A stretch of DNA of 64,000 nucleotides from the NCBI RefSeq assembly GCF_016741775.1, contig NZ_JAERRK010000006.1, positions 248,001 to 312,000 on the forward strand, read 5' to 3'. Position numbers and translations under genes: made by a program. Shown one piece after another: positions 1 through 9,802 of this stretch. The notes beneath the pieces were generated by a model. It was given only the letters and a program-made list of their open reading frames with translations. It was not told the origin of the DNA and made no database searches. The DNA is from Streptomyces actinomycinicus. GTDB taxonomy: Bacteria; Actinomycetota; Actinomycetes; Streptomycetales; Streptomycetaceae. Position 1 is the first letter of the stretch. Every line of letters starts with the position of its first letter.

Positions 1-665
1 ACGGCTCCGCGGTACTCGGTGGCCTCGTGGTCCCCCAGCCACAGCCGCGTGCCGATGCGGGCGCGGAACCGGGTCTGCGGGAACTGCTGCTGGAGCCGGA
101 TCAGCTCGTCCGCCTTGAGGTGGCTGACGAACATCGTGTGCAGCGGCAGCCGGGCCGCGCGCAGCCGGTCCATCCAGCCGATGACCTCCTCGACGGCGTC
201 CGAGCCGTCGGTGCGGTCCAGCGGCAGGTGGATGGCGAAGCCCTCCAGCCGGACGTTCTCTATGGCCTGGTGGAGCTGCGGCAGGTCGTGCTCGCTGATG
301 CCGTGCCGCTTCATCGAGGACATCACCTCGATGACGACGCGGGCGCCCACGAGGCCGTACACGCCGTCGATCGACGACACCGAGCGGATGACCCGGTCGG
401 GCAGCGGGACGGGCTCCTCGCCGCGCCGGTAGGGCGTCAGCACCAGCAGGTCACCGCCGAACCAGTCCTTGATGCGCGCGGCCTCGTACGTGGTGCCGAC
501 GGCGAGCAGGTCCGCGCCGAGCCGCGTGGCCTCCTCCGCCAGCCGTTCGTGTCCGAAGCCGTAGCCGTTGCCCTTGCAGACCGGGACGAGTCCCGGGAAC
601 TGCTCCTGCACGTGCTTGTGGTGCGCCCGCCAGCGCGCGGTGTCGACGTAGAGCGTGAGCGCCAT
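1..665 (-). CDS. Alanine racemase-like fold-III PLP enzyme (partial, C-terminus outside window)
   Basis: The leftward reading frame opens with ATG at 665 and runs off the window edge, giving at least 221 residues. The N-terminal stretch VCKGNGYGFG places the presumed PLP-binding lysine at residue 31, the usual site for the alanine racemase N-terminal barrel; a later MSSMKRHG segment also fits that fold. A purine-rich RBS (GAAAGG) precedes the ATG. It is the last gene of a leftward pair with femX, which suggests a link to peptidoglycan amino-acid supply, though the barrel is also used by D-amino-acid deaminases and other enzymes, so the substrate is uncertain. Confidence 0.75.
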   Translation of the reverse strand, partial: MALTLYVDTARWRAHHKHVQEQFPGLVPVCKGNGYGFGHERLAEEATRLGADLLAVGTTYEAARIKDWFGGDLLVLTPYRRGEEPVPLPDRVIRSVSSIDGVYGLVGARVVIEVMSSMKRHGISEHDLPQLHQAIENVRLEGFAIHLPLDRTDGSDAVEEVIGWMDRLRAARLPLHTMFVSHLKADELIRLQQQFPQTRFRARIGTRLWLGDHEATEYRGA

Positions 666-750
666 GGCCGGACCCGGGACCTTTCTCGTGGCTGCGGTGT
701 ATCAGAGAGGGGAGAGCTGTGAAGGCTATGGAATCAAACGCCCGCGCGGC

Positions 751-1872
751 TCAGCGTCGCGACATGTAGATGTCGAGCGCCTTGTGGAGCAGCTTGTTCA
801 GCGGGAAGTCCCACTCGCCGAGGTACTCGGCGGCCTGACCGCCGGTGCCGACCTTGAACTGGATCAGGCCGAAGAGGTGGTCGGTCTCGTCCAGCGAGTC
901 GGAGATGCCGCGCAGGTCGTAGACGGTGGCGCCCATCGCGTAGGCGTCGCGCAGCATCCGCCACTGCATCGCGTTCGACGGCCGGACCTCGCGGCCGATG
1001 TTGTCGGAGGCGCCGTAGGAGTACCAGACGTGCCCGCCGACGATCAGCATGGTCGCCGCGGACAGGTTCACGCCGTTGTGCCGGGCGAAGTACAGCCGCA
1101 TGCGGTTGGGGTCCTCGGTGTTGAGGGCCGTCCACATGCGCTGGAAGTACGACAGCGGGCGCGGCCTGAAGTGGTCACGGACGGCTGTGATCTCGTACAG
1201 CCGCTGCCACTCGGCCAGGTCCTGGTAGCCGCCCTGGACGACCTCGACGCCGGCCTTCTCGGCCTTCTTGATGTTGCGGCGCCACAGCTGGTTGAAGTTC
1301 TTGTGGACCTCTTCCAGGGAACGGTTCGCCAACGGCACCTGGTAGACGTAGCGCGGCTGCACGTCGCCGAAACCGGCGCCGCCGTCCTCACCCTGCTGCC
1401 AGCCCATGCGGCGCAGCTTGTCGGCCACCTCGAAGGCACGCGGCTCGATGAAGTCGGCCTCCAGGTCGCGCAGACGCTTGACGTCCGGGTCCTGGATGCC
1501 CTTCTTGATGGTGTCCGCGTTCCAGCGGCGGATGATCACCGGCGGGCCCATCTTCACGGAGAAGGCACCCTGCTGCTTCAGGTGCGCCAGCATCGGCTGG
1601 AGCCAGTCGTCCAGGTTCGGCGCGTACCAGTTGATGACCGGGCCCTCGGGCAGGTACGCCAGATAGCGCTTGATCTTGGGCAGCTGGCGGTACAGGACCA
1701 GGCCCGCGCCGACCAGGTGGCCGGTGCGCTCGTCGAACCAGCCGAGGCTCTCCGAGCGCCATTCCGCCTTCACATCGGCCCAGGCCGGGACCTGCATGTG
1801 GCTCGCCGACGGCAGGCTCTGGATGTAGGCCAGATGTTGCTCGCGGCTGATGGTCCTCAGGGTCAGGCTCAT
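751..1872 (-). CDS. femX: FemX-type lipid II aminoacyltransferase (FemAB family)
   Basis: 373-residue protein of the FemAB/GNAT-like peptidyltransferase family. These enzymes transfer an amino acid from aminoacyl-tRNA to the lipid II stem peptide at the inner membrane face; in Streptomyces FemX adds the first glycine of the interpeptide bridge. Two tandem GNAT-like lobes are apparent, with family-typical segments YLPEGPV near residue 80 and NFNQLWRRNIKKAEKAG near residue 200. I chose the inner ATG at 1872 because GAGGAG sits 9 bases before it; a longer start at 1905 lacks an RBS. It lies just upstream of the alanine racemase-like gene in the same direction, consistent with a cell-wall operon. 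Confidence 0.85.
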   Translation of the reverse strand: MSLTLRTISREQHLAYIQSLPSASHMQVPAWADVKAEWRSESLGWFDERTGHLVGAGLVLYRQLPKIKRYLAYLPEGPVINWYAPNLDDWLQPMLAHLKQQGAFSVKMGPPVIIRRWNADTIKKGIQDPDVKRLRDLEADFIEPRAFEVADKLRRMGWQQGEDGGAGFGDVQPRYVYQVPLANRSLEEVHKNFNQLWRRNIKKAEKAGVEVVQGGYQDLAEWQRLYEITAVRDHFRPRPLSYFQRMWTALNTEDPNRMRLYFARHNGVNLSAATMLIVGGHVWYSYGASDNIGREVRPSNAMQWRMLRDAYAMGATVYDLRGISDSLDETDHLFGLIQFKVGTGGQAAEYLGEWDFPLNKLLHKALDIYMSRR

Positions 1873-1991
1873 GTCGGGGCGCTCCTCGGGCTGGTGTGTC
1901 CCCATGGGTACAGGGGCTCCGGCTCTCGCGCCGAAGCCTACTGCGCCTTGCGAGCGCCCCGACCGGGCGTACGGGCGTTAACCCGCGCGGG

Positions 1992-2306
1992 TCAGCCGAT
2001 GATCCCGCCGAACAGTCCGCCGTGGGCCATGCCGATCATGAAACCGACGCCTGCCGCACCGAGACCCAGGATCAGGAAGAACCGTTCCCTCGTGGTCTCC
2101 GAGATCCATTGCCCGTAGATGCCGGTGCCCAGTGCCACCAGCCCCGCCCACGAGGTAAGCAGGTGGAGGCTGTGGAAGAAGGACGTGATGAACGACAGCA
2201 GCCCCAGGGCGAACGTCACCGCCATCAGGGCGTCCTGAAGCGGATGGGACCTGCCGTCCGTGGCGAAGAGGGAACCGGCGGTGTTGGGTCGCAATGCCTG
2301 TGCCAT
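1992..2306 (-). CDS. Small integral membrane protein
   Basis: 104-residue protein with three hydrophobic stretches, roughly residues 30-48 ([15 protein letters not shown]), 53-70 and 79-104, the last glycine-rich ([17 protein letters not shown]). GGAGGT lies directly before the ATG at 2306, which fixes the start; longer upstream frames have no RBS. It is divergent from rpsF and leftward like femX. No enzymatic motif is visible, and the function is unknown. A homologue occupies this place in other Streptomyces as far as I recall. Confidence 0.75.
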   Translation of the reverse strand: MAQALRPNTAGSLFATDGRSHPLQDALMAVTFALGLLSFITSFFHSLHLLTSWAGLVALGTGIYGQWISETTRERFFLILGLGAAGVGFMIGMAHGGLFGGIIG

Positions 2307-2589
2307 GGGCACCTCCAGCGGAAGGCGGCGCATCGTAGCGCCGTACACACCCGATGTGTACAGATTGGCCGCCTCCGCGGCCGGATTTCAACCGGAAGCG
2401 GTGTGCGGGTACTCTGTACCGTCTGCACCGGTGTCTGCCCACGGCCTGGCGGCTCACACCGCAGCCGCACTGCCGGCTCCCCCGCGGGGCCCTCGATTGT
2501 CAGTGGCGGCCGATACCGTTGCGTACGCATCACGACCCTCCTGCCACGGAACGACCGTGGCCGCTGAGTCCAAAGGAGGTGGGTTCCAC
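2307..2589. promoter_or_regulatory. Divergent intergenic region with rpsF operon promoter
   Basis: About 280 bases separate the small membrane gene from rpsF. The region must carry the promoters for both directions. Near its end lies a very strong ribosome binding site, AAAGGAGGTGG at about 2572-2582, 7 bases before rpsF. A CCGGAAGCGG/ACTCTGTACCG stretch around 2390-2420 is a plausible promoter area, but I cannot assign hexamers with confidence. Confidence 0.4.
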
Positions 2590-2880
2590 ATGCGTCACTA
2601 CGAAGTGATGGTCATCCTCGACCCCGATCTCGAGGAGCGCGCTGTCTCCCCGCTGATCGAGAACTTCATGACCGTCGTCCGCGACGGCGGCGGCAAGGTT
2701 GAGAAGGTCGACACCTGGGGCCGTCGTCGTCTCGCCTACGAGATCAAGAAGAAGCCCGAGGGCATCTACTCGGTCATCGACCTGCAGGCCGAGCCTGCGG
2801 TCGTCAAGGAGCTCGACCGCCAGATGAACCTGAACGAGTCGGTCCTCCGGACCAAGGTCCTCCGCCCCGAGACCCACTGA
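2590..2880 (+). CDS. rpsF: 30S ribosomal protein S6
   Basis: 96-residue S6, starting [10 protein letters not shown] and carrying the typical GRRRLAYEI and [10 protein letters not shown] segments. S6 binds the 16S rRNA central domain together with S18, whose gene rpsR lies two genes downstream. The start at 2590 follows a near-perfect Shine-Dalgarno. First gene of the rpsF-ssb-rpsR-rplI operon, which couples ribosome and replication genes in most bacteria. Confidence 0.98.
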   Translation: MRHYEVMVILDPDLEERAVSPLIENFMTVVRDGGGKVEKVDTWGRRRLAYEIKKKPEGIYSVIDLQAEPAVVKELDRQMNLNESVLRTKVLRPETH

Positions 2881-2958
2881 GCTCTCCCGCTCAGCTGATC
2901 TCGGGACCCGAGTAGCAGCAGCAAGCAGCCAGCAGCAAACCCGCCGAGAGGTTCCCCC

Positions 2959-3546
2959 ATGGCAGGCGAGACCGTCATCACGGTCATCGGCAATCTTGTC
3001 GACGACCCCGAGCTGCGCTTCACCCCTTCCGGTGCGGCGGTCGCGAAGTTCCGTGTCGCGTCCACTCCCCGTACCTTCGACCGCCAGACGAACGAGTGGA
3101 AGGACGGCGAGAGCCTCTTCCTGACCTGCTCGGTCTGGCGGCAGGCGGCGGAGAACGTCGCCGAGTCGCTCCAGCGAGGCATGCGCGTCATCGTGCAGGG
3201 CCGGCTGAAGCAGCGGTCCTACGAGGACCGTGAGGGCGTCAAGCGCACGGTCTACGAGCTGGACGTCGAGGAAGTCGGCCCCAGCCTGCGCAACGCCACC
3301 GCCAAGGTCACCAAGACCGCCGGTGGCGCTCGCGGTGGCCAGGGTGGTTACGGCGGCGGTGGCGGCCAGCAGGGTGGCGGCGGCTGGGGCGGAGGCCCCG
3401 GTGGCGGCCAGCAGGGTGGCGGCGCTCCGGCCGACGACCCCTGGGCGACCGGCGCTCCCGCCGGCGGCGGCCAGCAGGGTGGCGGCGGCTGGGGCGGAGG
3501 CTCCGGCGGCAGCGGCGGCGGCTACTCGGACGAGCCCCCCTTCTAA
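2959..3546 (+). CDS. ssb: Single-stranded DNA-binding protein
   Basis: 195-residue SSB that coats single-stranded DNA during replication and repair. Residues 1 to about 115 form the OB fold ([21 protein letters not shown] near the N-terminus, [12 protein letters not shown] near 75). Residues about 120-185 are an extended Gly/Gln/Trp low-complexity tail built from [17 protein letters not shown] repeats, and the protein ends DEPPF, the acidic tip that recruits partner proteins. The tail is encoded by imperfect repeats at 3340-3515. It sits between rpsF and rpsR, spaced 78 bases from rpsF. This is the main genomic SSB of the replication block, since dnaB follows nearby. Confidence 0.97.
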   Translation: MAGETVITVIGNLVDDPELRFTPSGAAVAKFRVASTPRTFDRQTNEWKDGESLFLTCSVWRQAAENVAESLQRGMRVIVQGRLKQRSYEDREGVKRTVYELDVEEVGPSLRNATAKVTKTAGGARGGQGGYGGGGGQQGGGGWGGGPGGGQQGGGAPADDPWATGAPAGGGQQGGGGWGGGSGGSGGGYSDEPPF

Positions 3547-3563
3547 GCCTTCGGGCCGAAGGC
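3547..3563 (+). terminator. Short hairpin after ssb
   Basis: GCCTTC (3547-3552) pairs with GAAGGC (3558-3563) around a 5-base loop immediately after the ssb stop. With no U-tract and rpsR only 40 bases on, it is more likely an attenuator or an mRNA processing/stability element than a full terminator. Confidence 0.35.
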
Positions 3564-3603
3564 GGGTCGTACCCCAACTTCTTGATCACACAGGAGAAAC
3601 ACC

Positions 3604-3840
3604 ATGGCGAAGCCGCCTGTGCGCAAGCCGAAGAAGAAGGTCTGCGCTTTCTGCAAGGACAAGGTCACGTACGTGGACTACAAGGACACGAACATGCTGC
3701 GGAAGTTCATTTCCGACCGCGGCAAGATCCGTGCCCGCCGCGTGACCGGCAACTGCACGCAGCACCAGCGTGACGTCGCCACGGCCGTCAAGAACAGCCG
3801 TGAGATGGCGCTGCTGCCCTACACGTCCACCGCGCGCTAA
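3604..3840 (+). CDS. rpsR: 30S ribosomal protein S18
   Basis: 78-residue S18 with the usual basic body ([47 protein letters not shown]). It keeps the cysteine pair CAFC at residues about 15-18 and Cys in GNCTQHQ, characteristic of the zinc-binding C+ S18 form; some actinobacteria also hold a C- paralogue elsewhere. RBS AGGAG lies 8 bases before ATG. Follows ssb and precedes rplI by 18 bases in one operon. Confidence 0.97.
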   Translation: MAKPPVRKPKKKVCAFCKDKVTYVDYKDTNMLRKFISDRGKIRARRVTGNCTQHQRDVATAVKNSREMALLPYTSTAR

Positions 3841-3858
3841 GGGAAGGGTGACCGACAC

Positions 3859-4305
3859 ATGAAGATCATCCTCACCCACGAGGTCTCTGGCCTCGGTGCC
3901 GCTGGCGACGTCGTCGACGTCAAGGACGGTTACGCTCGCAACTACCTCATCCCGCGGAACTTCGCGATCCGCTGGACCAAGGGTGGCGAGAAGGACGTCG
4001 AGCAGATCCGTCGTGCTCGCAAGATCCACGAGATCCAGACCATCGAGCAGGCCAACCAGATCAAGGCCCAGCTCGAGGGCGTGAAGGTCCGCCTGGCCGT
4101 CCGCTCCGGCGACTCCGGCCGTCTCTTCGGTTCCGTCACCCCGGCCGACATCGCTTCCGCGATCAAGGCTTCCGGTGGCCCCGAGGTCGACAAGCGCCGC
4201 ATCGAGCTGGGCGCGCCGATCAAGACCCTGGGCGCCCACGAGACGTCCGTGCGTCTGCACCCCGAGGTTGCCGCCAAGGTCAACATCGAGGTCGTCTCGG
4301 CCTGA
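3859..4305 (+). CDS. rplI: 50S ribosomal protein L9
   Basis: 148-residue L9, which spans from domain V of 23S rRNA outward along the ribosome. The N-terminal domain [19 protein letters not shown] and [15 protein letters not shown] are diagnostic; a long central helix (about residues 42-75) leads to the C-terminal RNA-binding domain. RBS AAGGGAAGGG precedes the ATG. Last gene of the operon, followed by a strong terminator at 4340-4376. Confidence 0.98.
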   Translation: MKIILTHEVSGLGAAGDVVDVKDGYARNYLIPRNFAIRWTKGGEKDVEQIRRARKIHEIQTIEQANQIKAQLEGVKVRLAVRSGDSGRLFGSVTPADIASAIKASGGPEVDKRRIELGAPIKTLGAHETSVRLHPEVAAKVNIEVVSA

Positions 4306-4339
4306 TCGCCGCGTGATCGCTGTGCTCGCTTGAGCCGGT

Positions 4340-4376
4340 GAAAGGGGCCGTACCCATGAAGGGTGCGGCCCCTTTC
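4340..4376 (+). terminator. Rho-independent terminator of the rpsF operon
   Basis: GAAAGGGGCCG (4340-4350) pairs perfectly with CGGCCCCTTTC (4366-4376); the intervening 15 bases themselves fold (ACCC/GGGT). It lies 35 bases after rplI, and the symmetric stem could also stop leftward transcription from the MATE gene. Confidence 0.85.
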
Positions 4377-4429
4377 CCGTGCTGGTTGGTGGGGCGACTC
4401 CCGTGTTGGGCGGAGGGGCGACGCAGCCG

Positions 4430-4443
4430 GTTTCACGTGAAAC
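4430..4443. other. parS site 1 (perfect 14-mer)
   Basis: GTTTCACGTGAAAC, the Streptomyces ParB-binding palindrome, in the convergent gap between rplI and the MATE exporter. ParB loaded here spreads or clamps on DNA and organises the origin-proximal region for segregation. Confidence 0.96.
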
Positions 4444-4458
4444 ACGACAGCCTGCCGC

Positions 4459-4472
4459 GTTTCACGTGAACC
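4459..4472. other. parS site 2 (one mismatch)
   Basis: GTTTCACGTGAACC, 29 bases centre-to-centre from site 1. The central CACGTG and one full half-site are intact; A to C at position 13 should lower affinity. The close pairing with a perfect site resembles the pair before cydCD. Confidence 0.8.
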
Positions 4473-4475
4473 CGG

Positions 4476-5813
4476 TCAGCGGGTCGCGCCCGTCACGATC
4501 CAGTGGCCCGATCGGGAGCGCAGCCACAGGGTCAGCATGCGGACGGTCATCATCAGCGTCATCGCACCCCAGAGCGCGGTGAGACCGCCGCCGAGTACGG
4601 GGACGAGCAGGGCCGCCGGGGCGAAGACGGCGAGGGTGATGACCATGGCCCAGGCCAGGTACGGTCCGTCGCCCGCCCCCATCAGGACTCCGTCCAGCAC
4701 GAAGACGATTCCGCAGATCGGCTGGGAGAGCGCGACGAGCAGCAGAGCCGGCAGCGCGGTGTCCTTGACCACGGAGTCTCCGGTGAACAGTGGCAGGAAG
4801 AGCGGTCGGCCGGCCACGACGAGCAGACCGAGGACGATACCCGTCGCGATGCCCCACTGGATCATGCGGCGGCATGCCGCCCGCGCGCCCTCGGTGTCCC
4901 CTGCGCCGAGGTAGCGGCCGATGATGGCCTGTCCTGCGATCGCTATCGCGTCGAGCGCGAAGGCCAGCAGGCTCCACAGGGACAGGATGATTTGGTGCGC
5001 GGCGATGTCGGTGTCTCCGAGACGGGCCGCCACCGCCGTGGCCATCATGAGGATCGCGCGCAGGGACAGGGTGCGGACCAGGAGGGGAACGCCTGCCTGT
5101 GCCGAGGCCCGGATGCCGGCGGCGTCGGGTCGGAGGGAAGCGCCGTACCGGCGAGCCCTGCGTACGACGACGGTGAGGTAGACCGCTGCCATCCCGCACT
5201 GGGCGATGACCGTGCCCCAGGCCGAACCGGCGATGCCGAGCCCGGCACCGTAGACCAGTCCGGCGTTCAGCCCGGCGTTCGCGACGAAGCCGGCGACGGC
5301 GACGTAGAGCGGGGTCCGGGTGTTCTGCAGTCCGCGCAGAACACCGGTCGCGGCCAGGACGATGAGCATGGCCGGGATGCCGAGGGCGGAGATACGCAGA
5401 TACGTCGTGGCGTAGGGTGCAGCGGTCGCGGAGGCACCGAAGAGGTCCACGATGCCGGGGGCCAGGGGCAGGACGACGGCGATGACCGCAACACCGAGCA
5501 GCAGCGCCAGCCAGATTCCGTCCATGCCCTGGCGGATAGCCGCCGGGAGATCGCCGGCGCCGACGCGGCGGGCAACGGCGGCCGTGGTGGCGTAGGCGAG
5601 GAAGACGAAAACGCTCACCGCGGTGGTGAGCAGTGCGGAGGCGACGCCGAGACCGGCTAGCTGAGCGGTCCCGAGATGGCCGACGATCGCACTGTCTGCC
5701 ATGACGAACAGGGGCTCGGCGACGAGTGCGCCGAAGGCCGGGACGGCGAGCGCGATGATGTCTCGATCGTGCTGCCGCCGGCGGGCCTCGGGTATCGCGG
5801 GAGCCTGTGTCAT
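4476..5813 (-). CDS. MATE-family multidrug/metabolite exporter
   Basis: 445-residue polytopic membrane protein with about twelve hydrophobic helices in two homologous halves, as in MATE/DinF cation antiporters: ALAVPAFGALVAEPLFVMADSA near the N-terminus and LSLWSLLAFALDAIAIAGQAI at the start of the second half. These pumps exchange Na+ or H+ for drugs or metabolites. ATG codons at 5822, 5819 and 5813 are all possible; none has a clear RBS, and 5813 (MTQAP) gives the usual length. It interrupts the ribosomal block and dnaB in the opposite direction, and its 3' end abuts two parS sites. Confidence 0.85.
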   Translation of the reverse strand: MTQAPAIPEARRRQHDRDIIALAVPAFGALVAEPLFVMADSAIVGHLGTAQLAGLGVASALLTTAVSVFVFLAYATTAAVARRVGAGDLPAAIRQGMDGIWLALLLGVAVIAVVLPLAPGIVDLFGASATAAPYATTYLRISALGIPAMLIVLAATGVLRGLQNTRTPLYVAVAGFVANAGLNAGLVYGAGLGIAGSAWGTVIAQCGMAAVYLTVVVRRARRYGASLRPDAAGIRASAQAGVPLLVRTLSLRAILMMATAVAARLGDTDIAAHQIILSLWSLLAFALDAIAIAGQAIIGRYLGAGDTEGARAACRRMIQWGIATGIVLGLLVVAGRPLFLPLFTGDSVVKDTALPALLLVALSQPICGIVFVLDGVLMGAGDGPYLAWAMVITLAVFAPAALLVPVLGGGLTALWGAMTLMMTVRMLTLWLRSRSGHWIVTGATR

Positions 5814-6295
5814 GAGCATCAATCTAATCGTCCACAGGTAAGAGATGCAAGCGGCTACTGGTCCTTACCCCCTGACTTCGGTCGTGTCCTTTCGGGCGCC
5901 GTTCGAGGCGAACTTGGCCCGAGTGGGGAAGTTTTTCTTCTGCACAGCCGGTGGATGGCAAAGGTGCAGGTCAGGAGCTTCCTGTGGGTGAGATCGAGGG
6001 CTTGTTCACAGGGCTGTCCACCGGGTCGTGCACAGGTTTCGCCGAGTTCTCCACAGTATCGGGGTGGTCGTCCACATGGCCTGTGGATAACCAGATTGGC
6101 TGACGGTGCCGAGAGGCCTACCGTTGTCCGGCGCCCGCTCCTTTCTCCGGCCCGGGGAACGCTCTCCGTCCGGCCCCGGGAACCGTCACAAATCCGACGC
6201 GCCAGAACCGGAGTTGGGCCTCTTATTTGTCAGTGTCGTGCCGTACAAAAGAGGGCACGGCGAGGTCCGCCGTGCGGACGGGAGGAGGTGGCTCG
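5814..6295. promoter_or_regulatory. dnaB upstream region with DnaA-box cluster
   Basis: A 480-base gap between divergent MATE and dnaB genes. It holds a perfect DnaA box on the minus strand (TTATCCACA, read as TGTGGATAA at 6082-6090) and four 8/9 matches: TCGTCCACA 5828-5836, TTGTTCACA 6002-6010, TTCTCCACA 6047-6055 and TCGTCCACA 6068-6076. Further on, a GTGCC/GGCAC hairpin around 6240-6262 lies in the dnaB leader, and GGAGGAGG precedes the dnaB start. DnaA may autoregulate or modulate dnaB here, or the boxes may titrate DnaA; that is inference. Confidence 0.6.
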
Positions 6296-7774
<1,479 letters not shown>

Positions 7775-7846
7775 TCCGCCGGGCGTGAGCGCCCTTGCCC
7801 GGGAAACGGATTCGACGCCCGCCGACGCAACCGGTGAACTGGCCCT

Positions 7847-9229
7847 ATGACAACTCAGGAAGCGCTGCTCCCCGGGACCCGACGTGCCCTGCTGCACCGG
7901 ATCGCCGTCGCGCAGGCCGAAGGGCGGGCGCCGTCACTGGTCGCCGCCGTCGTGCGGGACGGACGGGCCGTATGGCACGGGGCGCGGACCTCGGTGGACG
8001 GACACGGACCGGACGAGACCGTGCAGTACCGGATCGGATCCCTCACCAAGACCTTCACCGCGGTACTGGTGATGCGGCTGCGGGACGAGGGCCTGCTCGA
8101 CCTCGGTGATCCGCTGGAGAAGCATCTGCCGGGCACCGGCGCGGGGGAGGCGACGATCGCGGAACTCCTCGCGCACACCGCCGGGTTGGCGGCCGAATCG
8201 CCGGCGCCGTGGTGGGAACGGACGCCCGGGTCCCTGCGGCCCGAGCTGAGCGATGTACTCGGGGAGCAGCCCTTGCTGCATCCCGTGGGCCGGCGCCACC
8301 ACTACTCCAACCCCGGATACACGGTGCTCGGTGCCCTGGTGGAAGAGCTGCGCGGGGCGCCCTGGGAGGAGGTGCTGCGCAACGAGATCCTGGAGCCGCT
8401 GGGCCTGCACCGTACGAGCGCCCAGCCACAGGCTCCACACGCCGGCGGCTGGGCCGTGCATCCCTGGGCCGACGCACTGCTGCCCGAGCCGCTCGAGGAT
8501 CTGGGCAGAATGGCTCCGGCCGGCCAGCTCTGGTCGACCACCGCCGACCTGGCTCGCTTCGCCGCGTTCCTGGCCCGCGGAGACGACCGTGTCCTCAGTG
8601 CTGAATCGGTGCGGGAGATGCGTACCCCGGCAGCCCCCGCCGAGGCCGCGGACGTGATGGACGGGGCCACCTACGGACTAGGCCTGCAGATTCAGCGCCG
8701 TGACGGCCGGCTGCTCGTCGGGCACTCCGGATCGCTGCCGGGCTTTCTGGCGAATCTCACGCTCAGCGTGGAGGACGACGTGGCCGCGGTGGTGCTCGCC
8801 AACTGCACCAGCGGCCCCCTGCTGGGCGCGGTGGGTGCGGACCTCGTCCGGATCGTCGCGGAGGCGGAACCACGGATCCCCGAGCCGTGGCGGCCTCTGC
8901 GTGAGGTCGATCCGGCGGTGCTGGAGCTGGCCGGTCAGTGGTACTGGGGCACCCATGCCTTCGGGGTGAGGGCGGCCGCCGACGGCCTCCTCGCCCTGGC
9001 GCCGCTGGCCGGGGGAGGCCGCCGGGCTCGCTTCCGCGTAAACGGCGACGGCACCTGGACCGGCCTCGAGGGGTATTACGCCGGCGAGCTGCTGCGGCCC
9101 GTGCGGCGTCCCGACGGGTCCCTGAGCCACCTGGACCTCGGTTCGTTCGTGTTCACCCGGCAGCCGTACGACACCGAGGCGCCGGTGCCCGGCGGAGTGG
9201 ACCCGGAGGGGTGGCGGGGCATCGGCTAG
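7847..9229 (+). CDS. Serine hydrolase, beta-lactamase/PBP-C fold
   Basis: 460-residue protein of the class C beta-lactamase/esterase/DD-peptidase family. Catalytic SxxK is SLTK at residues 65-68, the second motif YSN is at 153-155 (HHYSNPGYT), and HSG in VGHSGSLPGF is the third (KTG-like) motif. A C-terminal all-beta extension (about 350-460, VLELAGQWYWGTHAFG) resembles the lipocalin-like tail of EstB/Pab87-type enzymes. No signal peptide is evident, so it is probably cytoplasmic; the substrate is unknown. The gene ends in a 32-bp palindrome centred on a parS site. Confidence 0.85.
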   Translation: MTTQEALLPGTRRALLHRIAVAQAEGRAPSLVAAVVRDGRAVWHGARTSVDGHGPDETVQYRIGSLTKTFTAVLVMRLRDEGLLDLGDPLEKHLPGTGAGEATIAELLAHTAGLAAESPAPWWERTPGSLRPELSDVLGEQPLLHPVGRRHHYSNPGYTVLGALVEELRGAPWEEVLRNEILEPLGLHRTSAQPQAPHAGGWAVHPWADALLPEPLEDLGRMAPAGQLWSTTADLARFAAFLARGDDRVLSAESVREMRTPAAPAEAADVMDGATYGLGLQIQRRDGRLLVGHSGSLPGFLANLTLSVEDDVAAVVLANCTSGPLLGAVGADLVRIVAEAEPRIPEPWRPLREVDPAVLELAGQWYWGTHAFGVRAAADGLLALAPLAGGGRRARFRVNGDGTWTGLEGYYAGELLRPVRRPDGSLSHLDLGSFVFTRQPYDTEAPVPGGVDPEGWRGIG

Positions 9230-9239
9230 CTCTGGATGC

Positions 9240-9271
9240 CAGGGGTGTGTTTCACGTGAAACACACCCCTG
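9240..9271. terminator. 32-bp perfect palindrome, likely terminator around parS
   Basis: Bases 9240-9271 read the same on both strands, with the parS 14-mer at the centre. As RNA this could form a hairpin with stem GGGGTGTGTTTC and its complement. It lies 11 bases after the serine hydrolase stop and in the convergent gap to a GNAT gene, so it could terminate transcription from both sides. Confidence 0.55.
9249..9262. other. parS site 3 (perfect)
   Basis: GTTTCACGTGAAAC in a convergent intergenic gap, flanked symmetrically so that the dyad extends to 32 bp. Confidence 0.96.
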
Positions 9272-9284
9272 TTCGGTCCGGCGG

Positions 9285-9350
9285 CTGTCGAAGTCCCCGG
9301 TCGGGATCAGCGGGCGCCTGCCGAAGTCCCCGGATCGGGATCAGAGGCGC
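9285..9350. repeat. Two-copy tandem duplication of a gene 3' end
   Basis: Copies at 9285-9317 and 9318-9350 share CGAAGTCCCCGG followed by TCGGGATCAG, with one indel. The second copy contains the last codons and stop of the leftward GNAT gene (stop at 9341-9343), so the first copy looks like a duplicated terminus beyond the stop. Confidence 0.6.
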
Positions 9351-9793
9351 AGCTTGAAGCCCTCGTGCGAGGCGGTGAAGCCCAGCCGTTCGTAGAAGCG
9401 ATGGGCGTCGGTGCGTGACTTGTCGGACGTCAGCTGCACCATCCGGCAGTCCAGGCGTCGGGAGGTGTCGATCGCCCACTCGATCAGCCGGCTGCCCAGT
9501 CCACTGCCCCGCTCGTCGGCGTGGATACGCACCGCCTCGATGAGAGCGCGGGTGGCGCCCTGGTGGGAGAGTCCGGGGACGATCGTGAGCTGGAGGGTCC
9601 CGATCACCCGGCCTTCGCGCACGGCGACGACGACGTGCTGGTTCGGGTCGGCGGCGAGGCGTTCCAGAGCGGCCAGGTACGGCGTCAGGTCATCGGGGGA
9701 CTCGCGCTGGGCGCCCAGTAGATCGTCGGCGAGCATTCCGACGATCGCCGGAAGGTCGTCGGCGAACGCGTTCCGTATTTCAAGATCTCCCAT
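9341..9793 (-). CDS. GNAT-family N-acetyltransferase
   Basis: 150-residue single-domain GNAT. The acetyl-CoA pyrophosphate loop is DERGSGLGSRLIEWAI (about residues 93-108, RGxGxGxxL type), preceded by strand QLTIVPGLS and followed by VQLTSDKSRTDAHRFYERLGF, the typical end of the fold. The substrate cannot be predicted. It lies 9 bases downstream of the marR gene in the same direction, so they are probably co-transcribed. Confidence 0.85.
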   Translation of the reverse strand: MGDLEIRNAFADDLPAIVGMLADDLLGAQRESPDDLTPYLAALERLAADPNQHVVVAVREGRVIGTLQLTIVPGLSHQGATRALIEAVRIHADERGSGLGSRLIEWAIDTSRRLDCRMVQLTSDKSRTDAHRFYERLGFTASHEGFKLRL

Positions 9794-9802
9794 AAGTGCA
9801 CC

